From positions 1 through 10,073 of the forward strand of contig JAAZPN010000302.1 in NCBI GenBank assembly GCA_012797215.1: a stretch of 10,073 nucleotides of DNA, given 5' to 3'. The position numbers and the translations under genes were made by a program. Within the stretch, counting starts at the first letter, position 1, and each line of letters starts with the position of its first letter. This document shows positions 1 through 7,535 of the stretch, piece after piece. The notes under the pieces were generated by a model. That model did no database searches. It was not told the DNA's origin and was given only the letters and a program-made list of their open reading frames with translations. The DNA is from Chloroflexota bacterium (GTDB taxonomy: Bacteria > Chloroflexota > Anaerolineae > Anaerolineales > Anaerolineaceae).

Positions 1-1365
1 GGTAATCCATTCCTGGTGAGCCCCCTGCTGCTCCTGGAAGACAGGTTGTTGACCCTGGAAGACCTGAAGGACCGACCCAGGTTTCCAGCAGACCATGTAG
101 ACTTTGGTCCTGCCATTATCTGGAAGAATACTATTCTCGACCGGGCTTACCACAACTTCTTGATGATGACCCGCCCATCAAAACTAAGTGGCGAATTTGA
201 TAAATTCCGCTCGGAAAATCGGGATTGGCTGGAGGACTATAGTCTCTTTATGGCCATCAAGGAAAGTCAGAATGGTGAACCCTGGAACCACTGGCCGCAG
301 AAGTTGAAATTTCGAGTCCCAAGCGCGTTGGAAGACTTTAGGAATAATAACGGCTCGCGGGTAGAAAAGCATCAATTCAGTCAGTTTTTATTTTTCCGGC
401 AGTGGGCAGCCTTGCGCCGGTACGCCCATGAACAGGGCATTCAAATCATTGGTGATATCCCATTCGTCATTGCGTTGGACAGCGCAGATGTATGGGCGAA
501 TCCAAAACTATTTCTGCTTGATGCTGAATTGAACCCGACGGTTGTGGCTGGCGTTCCACCCGATTATTTCTCCGCCGACGGGCAGCTTTGGGGCAACCCT
601 TTGTATGATTGGCCAGTCCATCGTTCCAGCGGATACCAGTGGTGGAAAGACCGCATGTCCGCGGTTTTGGGTTTGGTTGATAAGATTCGGCTGGACCATT
701 TCCGCGGTTTTGCTGCCGCCTGGAATGTTCCCTTTGGCAACACGACTGCTCGACAGGGTGAATGGGTAAAAGGTCCGGGCATCGAATTGTTTGATGAACT
801 GAAACGCGCCTTCCCGAATTTGCCAATTATCGCGGAAGACCTGGGAGTTATTACTCCGGACGTAGAAGAAATGCGCGATCGCTTCGATCTGCCGGGGATG
901 AAAATTCTGCAGTTCGCGTTCACAGGAGACCCTGAAGATGATTTTCTGCCGCATCATTATCCGGTTAATTGCTTTGCCTACACCGGTTCGCATGATAACA
1001 ACACCGCCAAAGGTTGGTACGATCAGGCTTCCCCGGGTGAAAAGGATTTTTGCCGCAGATATTTAAATGTTTCAGGTGAGGACATCTCCTGGTCGATGAT
1101 ACGAGCTTGCTGGCAGTCTGTCGCCAAGTATGTCGTCGCGCCAATGCAAGACCTGTTGTGCCTGGGCGCGCAGGCCAGGATGAACCTGCCTGGCTCTCAA
1201 AGCGGCAACTGGTCCTGGAGAATGCTGCCAAACGCCTTGCCAGACTATCTAAAGAAACGTCTCTGGGAGATGAACTTGCTTTACAGCCGGCTGCCTGCAG
1301 ATGAAAAGAAACGTTACACCGACACGTTAAACGCGAATTTGGAAGGGGCGGTTAAGCCGCACTAG
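1..1365 (+). CDS. malQ: 4-alpha-glucanotransferase (amylomaltase), 5' end cut by window
   Basis: Glycoside hydrolase family 77 enzyme that transfers alpha-1,4-glucan segments between maltodextrins and releases glucose; cytoplasmic. The frame is open from base 1, and the residues before the GTG at 16 (GNPFLV) fit the family's 'AGNP' N-terminal stretch, so the GTG is internal and the true start lies upstream. Counting from that GTG, motifs in order are IGDIPFVIALDSADVW (145-160), GVPPDYFSADGQLWGNP (179-195), the nucleophile Asp227 in IRLDHFRG, the acid/base Glu274 in IIAEDLG, and Asp327 in GSHDNNT. The 47- and 53-residue spacings between these match amylomaltases closely. Compared with Thermus amylomaltase (about 500 aa), roughly 60 N-terminal residues are missing from the window. 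The C-terminus is complete with the MNLPG...GNWSWR signature. The stop overlaps the end of the opposing transporter gene by 14 bp. Identity is secure; the substrate range is inferred. Confidence 0.95.
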   Translation, partial: GNPFLVSPLLLLEDRLLTLEDLKDRPRFPADHVDFGPAIIWKNTILDRAYHNFLMMTRPSKLSGEFDKFRSENRDWLEDYSLFMAIKESQNGEPWNHWPQKLKFRVPSALEDFRNNNGSRVEKHQFSQFLFFRQWAALRRYAHEQGIQIIGDIPFVIALDSADVWANPKLFLLDAELNPTVVAGVPPDYFSADGQLWGNPLYDWPVHRSSGYQWWKDRMSAVLGLVDKIRLDHFRGFAAAWNVPFGNTTARQGEWVKGPGIELFDELKRAFPNLPIIAEDLGVITPDVEEMRDRFDLPGMKILQFAFTGDPEDDFLPHHYPVNCFAYTGSHDNNTAKGWYDQASPGEKDFCRRYLNVSGEDISWSMIRACWQSVAKYVVAPMQDLLCLGAQARMNLPGSQSGNWSWRMLPNALPDYLKKRLWEMNLLYSRLPADEKKRYTDTLNANLEGAVKPH

Positions 1366-2287
1366 TTTGTTTTCTGGGCGCGATTGCTATTAGAATTCCC
1401 AGCAAAATCAGGATACCGCCGATGATTTCCATCATCGACGGTATTTCGTTTAAAAACAAAATTGCCAGAATCGTGGATCCAATTGGCTCACCAAGCAGCG
1501 CCATCGATATGAGCGTCGCGGGCAGAAATTTGAGAGCGTAGTTCAAGATGGAATGGCCAAGCATTTGTGGAATTATCGCCATTGCCAAAAAAACCAAATA
1601 AACTCTCGGAGAGTATCCTAACAGGGCTTCTCCGCGAAAAATCGCCGTAAAAAACAAGATTACAGCTGCGCTTGCGTAAACAATCAGTGTGTATTGTGCG
1701 TTATCCGTTTGAGCTCGGATTTTTCTGCCAATCAGCATATACGCTGAAGCCATCCAGGCACCCAGCAGCGCAAGAAACATGCCCTTAATAGTTTCGGGAT
1801 TGCTGCCCAAGAATTTGTCTGTACACGACAGGCCGGAAGTGGAAAAAGTGCAGGAACCGCCTACTGCGATGATGAGCCCTCCTAGAATAGCCGCTGCCAT
1901 ACCTGCGTAAAAACTGCTTTGCACCTTTTCTTTTAGAAATATTGGCGAAAGCAGCGCAACCCACAGGGGCGTGGTTGTAACCAGGATAACAGAGCTGCTG
2001 ACGCTGATAAATTCCAAGGAACTAATCCAGACTACAAAATGCGCAGCCAGAAAAGCTCCCGAGAGTGCCATCCATAAGAAGTTCTTTCTGGTGACGGTTT
2101 GGTGATGGGTGGAGCTTGTGAGATACAAAATTCCACTTAGAAGCGTAGACAAGCCCAGCCGGTACGCGGCTATTACCAACGCTGAGGTCTGGTCATTTAC
2201 CAGCCTGATGAGTATCGCGGCCGTGGAAACAGCCAGGATGCTGATAAAAAGCAATAAGTAAGATGAGACGCGCTTTGATTGAGCCAA
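1352..2287 (-). CDS. EamA-family (DMT superfamily) transporter
   Basis: Integral inner-membrane protein of 311 residues, predicted to export or import a small metabolite; the substrate cannot be read from the sequence. About ten hydrophobic helices can be seen (roughly 10-28, 36-55, 70-90, 97-117, 125-143, 168-187, 200-217, 228-248, 258-278, 284-304), in two repeats of five as in EamA proteins. The second repeat has the typical ALLGEPIGSTILAILFLNE stretch. The loop between helices 5 and 6 (144-167) is longer than usual and holds Cys146 and Cys155. The start is TTG, supported by GAAGG seven bases upstream and by the lack of a better start before helix 1. The gene is divergent from the ferredoxin gene (59 bp apart) and tail-to-tail with malQ, with a 14-bp overlap. 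A sugar or amino-acid metabolite efflux role is possible but not shown. Confidence 0.9.
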   Translation of the reverse strand: MAQSKRVSSYLLLFISILAVSTAAILIRLVNDQTSALVIAAYRLGLSTLLSGILYLTSSTHHQTVTRKNFLWMALSGAFLAAHFVVWISSLEFISVSSSVILVTTTPLWVALLSPIFLKEKVQSSFYAGMAAAILGGLIIAVGGSCTFSTSGLSCTDKFLGSNPETIKGMFLALLGAWMASAYMLIGRKIRAQTDNAQYTLIVYASAAVILFFTAIFRGEALLGYSPRVYLVFLAMAIIPQMLGHSILNYALKFLPATLISMALLGEPIGSTILAILFLNEIPSMMEIIGGILILLGILIAIAPRKQTSAA

Positions 2288-2294
2288 CTGGTAA

Positions 2295-2299
2295 CCTTC
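2295..2299 (-). promoter_or_regulatory. Ribosome binding site supporting the TTG start of the EamA gene
   Basis: On the minus strand GAAGG lies seven bases before the TTG at 2287-2285. No ATG or GTG with a comparable site is found before the first membrane helix, so this site decides the start. Confidence 0.55.
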
Positions 2300-2346
2300 T
2301 AAAACTGTGTTAAACTAATGCGATGATTTTACCGCTGGAGTGAGAA

Positions 2347-2760
2347 ATGGCATTTGTTATTACCAATTTATGTTTGCGCGATGGCGGCTGCGTGGTTGCC
2401 TGCCCTGTAGCTTGTATCGTCCCGGGGAAACCTGAGGAACAATATCCGCTTTACTACATTGATCCGAATACCTGCATCGATTGCGGCGCTTGCATACCCG
2501 AATGCCCCTACGGCGCGATCTTCACGCTCCACGATGTCCCAAATGCCTACCTTGCCTCTGGTGGAGAAGTACTCAGCGCGCCGGTTGGTACACCAGGTTA
2601 CGAACAGCCCTTAGACACATTCACATACGAAGGCGAGCCGGTCCACATTCCGGCAACCCGCGCGCTAATACCTGGCGAGATTGTTGACCTGACGGAATTT
2701 ATTCAGGTTAACCGCGATTTTTTTGAAAACGGGCCAGGCTACGAAGCGCTGCTTTCCTAA
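2347..2760 (+). CDS. Ferredoxin with two cluster motifs and a C-terminal extension
   Basis: Small cytoplasmic iron-sulfur electron carrier of 137 residues. The N-terminal 60 residues form a bacterial two-cluster ferredoxin fold: Cys9, Cys15, Cys19 and Cys23 in the first half, and CIDCGACIPECP (Cys43, 46, 49, 53) in the second. By comparison with 7Fe ferredoxins, Cys19/43/46/49 would bind a [4Fe-4S] cluster and Cys9/15/53 a [3Fe-4S] cluster. The middle cysteine is missing (Asp12 lies between Cys9 and Cys15), and the first spacing is Cx5C instead of the usual Cx7C. Residues about 62-137 are an extension ending in NRDFFENGPGYEAL, a tail I associate with long ferredoxins of this type. The start ATG has GGAG six bases upstream. 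A weak extended -10 (TGT then TAAACT, 2308-2316) precedes it without a clear -35. The stop is 4 bp from the opposing ppgK stop. The redox partner is unknown. Confidence 0.88.
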   Translation: MAFVITNLCLRDGGCVVACPVACIVPGKPEEQYPLYYIDPNTCIDCGACIPECPYGAIFTLHDVPNAYLASGGEVLSAPVGTPGYEQPLDTFTYEGEPVHIPATRALIPGEIVDLTEFIQVNRDFFENGPGYEALLS

Positions 2761-2764
2761 TCTG

Positions 2765-3508
2765 TTACTGAGACGCTTCCTGAGCTGCCATGCCAGCGCC
2801 AATAATGCCGGCTGTGTTTTCCAACTTTGCAGGCAAAATTTTTGTTTTGACCTTTAGGAACTCGGCATAACTTTCATATTTAGAGCTTATCCCGCCTCCT
2901 AATATGAACAGATCCGGGTTAAACAAGAATTCATAGGTCTGCAGCACCTCGGTGAAGCACTTGCCCCACTTTTTCCAGCTAAGGTCATCTCTCTGCCGTA
3001 CAGCATCGGACGCGCGATGCTCCGCGTCTTTTCCGCGGATCTTTAGGTGACCCAACTCCGTGTTGGGGATTAGGTGGCCGTCCACAAACAAAGCTGAACC
3101 GATGCCTGTACCAACAGTGATGAAAAGCACAGTTTTATATTCCCGCGCTTCTTCCACGCCGAAGCGCATTTCCGCCAGACCAGCAGCGTCGGCATCGTTT
3201 AGCACGGTGGTAATTTGCCCGGTTTGGTTAAAAATTAATGCGGCCACATCTGTCCCAATCCAGTTTTTGTGCAGGTTCGCGGCAGTCATCGCCACGCCTT
3301 TTTTTACTACGCCAGGGTATCCTGCCCCGATAATGCCGTGATAACCAAGTTTTTTGCGGATTTTTTCCACTATAGCAGCCACTTCGCGCGGTTTCACCAG
3401 CGCTTCGGTTTCATACCTAACGCGTTCTGAAACCATTTTTCCTGTTTCTGTATCGACCAGCGCTCCTTTCGTGGCTGAACCGCCAATATCGATGCCTAAT
3501 GTAATCAT
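2765..3508 (-). CDS. ppgK: Polyphosphate glucokinase (ROK family)
   Basis: Phosphorylates glucose to glucose-6-phosphate, using inorganic polyphosphate (and often ATP) as donor; cytoplasmic. The protein has 247 residues from the chosen start, normal for the family. Visible motifs: the phosphate-binding LGIDIGGSATKGALVD (4-19), GYPGVV (63-68), ANLHKNWIGTD (77-87), NDADAAGLAE (104-113) with catalytic Asp105, TVGTGIGSA (131-139), PNTELGH (148-154) and ILGGGISSK (202-210). The NDADAAGLAE and IPNTELGHL stretches and the WIGT motif match mycobacterial PPGK much better than ordinary ROK glucokinases. An in-frame ATG five codons earlier (3523) abuts the mltG stop but has no ribosome binding site; the ATG at 3508 follows GGAGG and fits the family N-terminus. 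It is the last gene of the ruvX-mltG-ppgK operon, 15 bp after mltG. Its job fits with MalQ, which releases free glucose. Confidence 0.93.
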   Translation of the reverse strand: MITLGIDIGGSATKGALVDTETGKMVSERVRYETEALVKPREVAAIVEKIRKKLGYHGIIGAGYPGVVKKGVAMTAANLHKNWIGTDVAALIFNQTGQITTVLNDADAAGLAEMRFGVEEAREYKTVLFITVGTGIGSALFVDGHLIPNTELGHLKIRGKDAEHRASDAVRQRDDLSWKKWGKCFTEVLQTYEFLFNPDLFILGGGISSKYESYAEFLKVKTKILPAKLENTAGIIGAGMAAQEASQ

Positions 3509-3512
3509 TTTT

Positions 3513-3517
3513 CCTCC
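3513..3517 (-). promoter_or_regulatory. Ribosome binding site deciding the ppgK start
   Basis: A full GGAGG on the minus strand lies four bases before the ATG at 3508-3506 and just after the mltG stop codon. It lies downstream of the alternative ATG at 3523 and so cannot serve it. This favours the shorter protein. Confidence 0.7.
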
Positions 3518-3523
3518 AGTCAT

Positions 3524-4663
3524 TTACGGACAAGCATTATTCAGATGTTCCTCATAGGTTACAGAAAAGACATGCGTACCGCTGCCGTCGCAGCGTGAAC
3601 GAAAAAAGTAATAGCCGGTTTGTTCAGGCTGAGCCGCAGCGAGAATAGTTCCTAGAGCAGGGCTTGAGATTGGACCAGGCGGTAAACCTTCATATCGATA
3701 AGTGTTGTAAGGCGAGTTGACGCTTAAGTCATCCAACGTCAGAGGGCTTTTCCACCAGTTGCTTTTTGTGGAATCATAACCAAGCGCGTACTGCACAGTT
3801 GGGTCTGTTTCCAGGCGCATTCCCGCAGCAAGGCGGTTGTAAAACACCGACGCGATGCGCGCTTTTTCTTCATCTGCTTGCGTTTCCCGCTCTATGATTG
3901 ATGCGAGGGTAACAACCTCATGCAAGCTGATACTTTGGCGAGCCAAGCCTTCCTGCAGTTCAGGAGTTAACGCAGCTGTGATGAAATTTTCAAGGATTAG
4001 CGTGGTCATACTCTCCAGGCTTATGGTTGGCTCAAAACTGTATAAGTTTGGAAGGAAATAACCTTCCAATGAGGAACCCTCAGGGATATTGAGCCTGTCG
4101 CGCGTTTCTGTTATCGGATTAAGCGCAAAAGCCAGGAATTCCTGACCGCTGAAAGCGAAGCCAGAGGCTTCCACGGCAGCCGCGATTTCCTCCAAACGCC
4201 AGCCCGGAAAAATCCGAAAAGCAATATCCCTGGCGGCAGGGTCAGAAATTCTTTGTGCAATCTCAAGCGCCGGCAGTGTCTCAGACAGACTAAAAGTGCC
4301 AGCTTGGACCATGCGGTCACGCCCAGAGTAGGTCAGAAAGCTGCAAACCGCTTCCCCTGATGTGACATATGTTTCTTCTTCCAATCGCGAACAAATTCTC
4401 CGGACGGATTCATCCGGATTGATCGTGAATTTGCCGTTCTTGCCAGAATTTGCCATTTTATCTATCAGCTCTTCACGCGCCGCCAGCAGGGCAAGCGCTG
4501 ACCTGCTTCGTTGAAGCAGGTTGAGCCGGGGATCGGCTGGACCGAAAAGCGCTTTCGCTTTGGCAGGCGCGTATACCAGTCCGTACGCAAGCGCAGCGCC
4601 TGAAATCAGGATTAGTAAGATAAGAAAAAAGGTAAAACGTGAACTGTGATTACGATTGGTCAT
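3524..4663 (-). CDS. mltG: Endolytic murein transglycosylase MltG (YceG-like)
   Basis: Cleaves nascent glycan strands of peptidoglycan endolytically, so acting as a terminator of glycan synthesis; anchored in the cytoplasmic membrane with its catalytic domain outside. From the chosen ATG the protein has 379 residues: a short basic N-terminus, one membrane helix (about 10-32), a LysM-like/accessory region, then the YceG domain with PEGSSLEGYFLPNLYSF (194-210), TLASIIERET (252-261), VFYNRLAAGMRLETDPTVQY (about 273-292) and YNTYRYEGLPPGPISSP. Glu258 in ASIIERE corresponds to the catalytic glutamate of E. coli MltG (Glu218). A TTG four codons upstream would also be in frame, but the ATG at 4663 forms a 4-bp ATGA overlap with the ruvX stop, which suggests translational coupling. 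Second gene of the minus-strand operon. Confidence 0.93.
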   Translation of the reverse strand: MTNRNHSSRFTFFLILLILISGAALAYGLVYAPAKAKALFGPADPRLNLLQRSRSALALLAAREELIDKMANSGKNGKFTINPDESVRRICSRLEEETYVTSGEAVCSFLTYSGRDRMVQAGTFSLSETLPALEIAQRISDPAARDIAFRIFPGWRLEEIAAAVEASGFAFSGQEFLAFALNPITETRDRLNIPEGSSLEGYFLPNLYSFEPTISLESMTTLILENFITAALTPELQEGLARQSISLHEVVTLASIIERETQADEEKARIASVFYNRLAAGMRLETDPTVQYALGYDSTKSNWWKSPLTLDDLSVNSPYNTYRYEGLPPGPISSPALGTILAAAQPEQTGYYFFRSRCDGSGTHVFSVTYEEHLNNACP

Positions 4664-5091
4664 GACTTTTCGCAATGTGAAATCTGTCTGTCAAGGTAAT
4701 CCTGCAAAATAACCGCTGCGGCTAAATCATCCAGTGGCTTTCCGCGCTTTTTCCGCTTGATTCCAGCAGCAAGGCGGATTTCCGCAGCTTTTCGAGAAGA
4801 TTGACTCTCATCCCACGGAAGAACCCGGCCTGGATGAACCACTCGGATGGCTTCAATCAGGCGCATCGCAGAGCGCGCTTTGGGCCCTGTGCCGCCTTCG
4901 CTGTCCAGGGCGACCCCGACCACAATTGTCTGGACCCCATGTTCTTGCGCCAAATTTGCGATGTTTTGCGCATCTTCTGGCCTCGAACAATGCTTAAGAA
5001 TGGTGAGAGGCCTGGCAAGCGTACCAGTTTCATCGCTTATTGCGATCCCTATGCGCACTTCTCCGGGATCAACCGCAAGCGCTTTCGTCAT
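4660..5091 (-). CDS. ruvX: Putative pre-16S rRNA nuclease / Holliday junction resolvase RuvX (YqgF)
   Basis: RNase H-fold nuclease of the YqgF family. In E. coli it takes part in 5'-end maturation of 16S rRNA, and the family is also annotated as a Holliday junction resolvase; cytoplasmic. The length of 143 residues is typical. Acidic residues of the active site are visible: Asp8 in AVDPGEVRIGIAISD, Glu95 in WDESQSS, and Asp121 in LDDLAAAVILQDYLD. The VVGVALDSEGGTGPKA segment (57-72) matches the conserved central motif. The ATG at 5091 has GGAGG four bases upstream. It is the first gene of the operon with mltG and ppgK and diverges from the DUF4139 gene; the pairing of yqgF with mltG is seen in many bacteria. 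Confidence 0.93.
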   Translation of the reverse strand: MTKALAVDPGEVRIGIAISDETGTLARPLTILKHCSRPEDAQNIANLAQEHGVQTIVVGVALDSEGGTGPKARSAMRLIEAIRVVHPGRVLPWDESQSSRKAAEIRLAAGIKRKKRGKPLDDLAAAVILQDYLDRQISHCEKS

Positions 5092-5109
5092 AAGGCCTCC
5101 ACGCGGTTC

Positions 5110-5138
5110 TTGTCAACTCCAAGAGGAAATTATACAAT
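5110..5138 (+). promoter_or_regulatory. Sigma70-type promoter for the DUF4139 gene
   Basis: TTGTCA (5110-5115) and TACAAT (5133-5138) are separated by exactly 17 bases; each differs from the consensus hexamers at one position. Transcription would start near 5145, giving a leader of about 27 bases with a GAAGGAAT ribosome site. The same stretch carries the minus-strand -10 listed separately. Assignment from sequence only. Confidence 0.65.
5129..5134 (-). promoter_or_regulatory. Possible -10 element for the ruvX-mltG-ppgK operon
   Basis: A perfect TATAAT on the minus strand, overlapping the -10 of the plus-strand promoter. The region 16-18 bases upstream has no good -35 match, so this is a weaker call. 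Transcription would start near 5122, about 30 bases before the ruvX ATG. Confidence 0.4.
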
Positions 5139-5171
5139 AGATTGAAATACGCTTGGTGAAGGGAAGGAATA

Positions 5172-6740
5172 ATGAATATCGTTACGCAAGTCCAAAAAGC
5201 CACTATTTATCGCGACTCTGCCCGGGTTACCCGCTGCACGAAGGTGGACCTCAATGAAGGGAGAACGCTCTTGGAAATCGGTGGATTGCCGGTCGATTTA
5301 GTCATTGATTCCGTAAAAATACACGCCCATGGTGTGCCCGGCGCAAAGCTTGAAGGGTATTCTTCAAAACCGGTATTTCTTGAGAAAGTCACCAATCTCG
5401 AGATTCAAAAACTAATGGCAGAAGTGGACCAGCTTAATCAATTAGTTCTGGCACAGCAATCGCGCATTGCGGCGGTAAATGCCAGGATAGACCATTTGGA
5501 CAACCTTTTTAAAGAAACGCGCAGCTTCGCGTTTGGCCTTACCAACCAAAAGCTTACAATAAACCAGCATTTCGAAACAATTGAGGCAATTGCGACTGAG
5601 CGGGAAAAAGCGCTCACCGAAAGGTCAAAATTCCAACTGGGCTTAATCGACCTGCAAAATCAATTCGCTGCCAGAAAAAAAGAATTGGAGCAGTTGAAAT
5701 CTCAGCAAGAAACTGCGGCTTACCAAATTGACTTGCCGGTGATTATGGCCGAGGCCGGGACTCTGAGCGTAGAGCTCAGTTACCTGCAACCTGACTGCTT
5801 TTGGGTGCCCGCTTATGATTTTTCACTTCTGGATGGAAAACTGGAAATCCTTTACACTGCCAGCGTTTCTCAGCAAAGCGGTGAAAACTGGCAGGATATC
5901 GACCTGGAATTGAGCACGGCGGTTCCGCGCGGTTACTCTGACCTACCTGAATTACAACCCTGGTATCTTCAGAAATTTACTCCTCCGGTTCCCAGCCCGC
6001 TCCCCAGAGCCCGCCAGGATCGGATGATGAAAAGTGAAAACCTGGATGCATACGAGGCAATGCCAACCGCGCTTGCTCCCATGCAAGCTAGTTATGATGA
6101 GGCGGAAATTGACAACCTAGGTATGACCACTCGTTTCACGCTCACCCAAAAGGTGAGTCTGCCCAGCCAGCCTTCTCCTTCGCGGTTTACGATTTCAAAC
6201 ATCACTCTTGACGTGGAAGAGGATCGCTTAACAATCCCACGGCTATCTGAAGAGGTCTACCGCAGGGTTAAACTGACTAACACGAGTGATTTAGTGTTTC
6301 TCGCAGGCAGCGCGTCGCTCTACGCGGATGAAGCCTTTATCGGTGCGGTAACGATTCCATATATTCCCCAGGGTGCGGAGTACCTTCTCAATTTTGGCGC
6401 GGATGAGCGAATTGAAGTGAAAAGGGAAATAATTAAGCAATCCGCGGCAGGGAAATTCTTGCAGGATAAGCGCGTTAAGAGCTACGGATACCAGATCAGC
6501 ATCAACAACCCGACGCCAGAAACAGTTGCAATTGTCTTGCAAGATCAGTTACCTGTCTCGCAGCACGAAGATATTAAGGTACGACTGGAAAAAACAGAGC
6601 CTAACCCGGATCAAAAGGATGATCTCAATCGGATGACATGGAAACTAACTCTGCCGCCAAAATCGAAGAAGCTTGTCCAGTTTCACTTTGTCATCGAAGC
6701 TCCTACGGACATGCAAATTCGCGGTTTACCCTGGGATTGA
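5172..6740 (+). CDS. MuiA-family protein (DUF4140 and DUF4139 domains)
   Basis: Protein of 522 residues in the 'mucoidy inhibitor MuiA' family, whose biochemical role is not established. Residues about 5-65 fit DUF4140 (ATIYRDSARVTR, then a beta-rich stretch to IGGLP). A long coiled-coil region follows (about 75-180, heptad-rich with many Gln, Glu and Lys). From about 200 onward is DUF4139, with WVPAYDFSLLDGKLEILYTA (211-230) and the hallmark GENWQDIDLELSTAVPRG (237-254). A Pro-rich, Met-rich linker (about 268-310) interrupts the domain, as is common in the family. There is no signal peptide or membrane helix, so it looks cytoplasmic. Its own promoter lies at 5110-5138, and a GAAGGAAT ribosome site precedes the ATG. 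It may be co-transcribed with the short-chain dehydrogenase 63 bp downstream. The family call is firm; no function is assigned. Confidence 0.87.
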   Translation: MNIVTQVQKATIYRDSARVTRCTKVDLNEGRTLLEIGGLPVDLVIDSVKIHAHGVPGAKLEGYSSKPVFLEKVTNLEIQKLMAEVDQLNQLVLAQQSRIAAVNARIDHLDNLFKETRSFAFGLTNQKLTINQHFETIEAIATEREKALTERSKFQLGLIDLQNQFAARKKELEQLKSQQETAAYQIDLPVIMAEAGTLSVELSYLQPDCFWVPAYDFSLLDGKLEILYTASVSQQSGENWQDIDLELSTAVPRGYSDLPELQPWYLQKFTPPVPSPLPRARQDRMMKSENLDAYEAMPTALAPMQASYDEAEIDNLGMTTRFTLTQKVSLPSQPSPSRFTISNITLDVEEDRLTIPRLSEEVYRRVKLTNTSDLVFLAGSASLYADEAFIGAVTIPYIPQGAEYLLNFGADERIEVKREIIKQSAAGKFLQDKRVKSYGYQISINNPTPETVAIVLQDQLPVSQHEDIKVRLEKTEPNPDQKDDLNRMTWKLTLPPKSKKLVQFHFVIEAPTDMQIRGLPWD

Positions 6741-6803
6741 GAGATTCAATAACCAGCAACTGGCGATTTTTTTATTGGCCTTAGTGGAAAGAAGGAGCGT
6801 AGT

Positions 6804-7535
6804 GTGGAACTAGCAGGAAAAACAGCTTTAATTACCGGCAGCGGTGTGCGCCTTGGTAAAGCGATTTCGAAGGCGCTGGCTGAAAATGGCTGCCAACTCG
6901 CGCTGCATTACAATTCTTCGTCCGAAGGCGCGGTAGAAATCAGAACTTATGCCCAATCCCTTGGAATTAAAGCGATTACCTACCAGGCGGACCTGAGCAA
7001 ACCGGATGAACTGCGCGCGTTTTTTCAGGTTTGCTCCGCCGATTTTGGACATGTTGATATCCTCATCAACAACGCGGCGATTTACCTGCCCGGCAAAGGC
7101 ATGGACACAACTTCGGACATCCTGGAAAAGCAGTTTCGCCTGAATTTGTTTGCGCCTGTTTTACTTATCCGGGAATTCGCCGCGCAAATCCCGGAGGATG
7201 GTCAGGGAAAAGTTGTAAACATTTCAGACGCAAAAGTGTTCCGCCACCAAGCGGATCATTTTGCTTACCGCCTGACAAAAGCCGCCATCAATGAAATGAC
7301 CCTGATGTTCGCGCTGGAACTCGCGCCGCGCATCACCGTTAACGCGATTGCTCCAGGTGTAATGCTTCCGTTGGCAGGCCGTGAGGATACCGACATGCAA
7401 GCCCTCGCAGACAGGCGCATCCCCCTAAAACGCGTTGGCAGCCCCGAGATTATCGCTGAAAACGTCCTCCATATTCTAAGCCAGGACTTCATGACTGGCA
7501 CAATCGTTCGCGTGGACGGTGGTGAGGGGATTTAA
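6804..7535 (+). CDS. Short-chain dehydrogenase, pteridine reductase-like (FolM-like)
   Basis: NAD(P)H-dependent oxidoreductase of 243 residues with a complete SDR fold. Seen: the cofactor motif TGSGVRLGKAI (11-21), in which Arg16 suggests NADPH as in pteridine reductases; ADLS (62-65); ILINNAAIY (86-94); Asn114; and the catalytic Ser141, Tyr155 and Lys159 (NISD...YRLTK). The C-terminal TGTIVRVDGGEGI is typical. The TGxxxRLG motif, NISD, and ELAPRITVNAIAPGVMLP resemble FolM/pteridine reductase-type SDRs more than FabG. The closeness of folB and folE supports a dihydropterin or dihydrofolate substrate, but the substrate is inferred. The GTG start is supported by GGAG six bases upstream and by the family N-terminus. 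Its stop overlaps that of the opposing glycosyltransferase gene by 4 bp. It could equally be a general SDR acting on another ketone. Confidence 0.85.
   Translation: MELAGKTALITGSGVRLGKAISKALAENGCQLALHYNSSSEGAVEIRTYAQSLGIKAITYQADLSKPDELRAFFQVCSADFGHVDILINNAAIYLPGKGMDTTSDILEKQFRLNLFAPVLLIREFAAQIPEDGQGKVVNISDAKVFRHQADHFAYRLTKAAINEMTLMFALELAPRITVNAIAPGVMLPLAGREDTDMQALADRRIPLKRVGSPEIIAENVLHILSQDFMTGTIVRVDGGEGI

Noticed and set aside
508..993. 161-codon open frame on the minus strand inside malQ
   Set aside because: It lies opposite well-conserved MalQ catalytic motifs, has no recognisable family and no ribosome site; best explained as a shadow frame.
3509..3523. Longer ppgK protein starting at the ATG at 3523
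   Set aside because: No ribosome site precedes it, and GGAGG with a second ATG at 3508 matches the family N-terminus.
4664..4675. Longer MltG starting at a TTG at 4675
   Set aside because: The ATG at 4663 gives a classic 4-bp ATGA overlap with ruvX; the TTG has no good ribosome site.
6753..6773. CCAG-CAA-CTGG stem followed by seven T, between the DUF4139 and SDR genes
   Set aside because: The stem is only 4 bp with a three-base gap before the T run, too weak to call a terminator.
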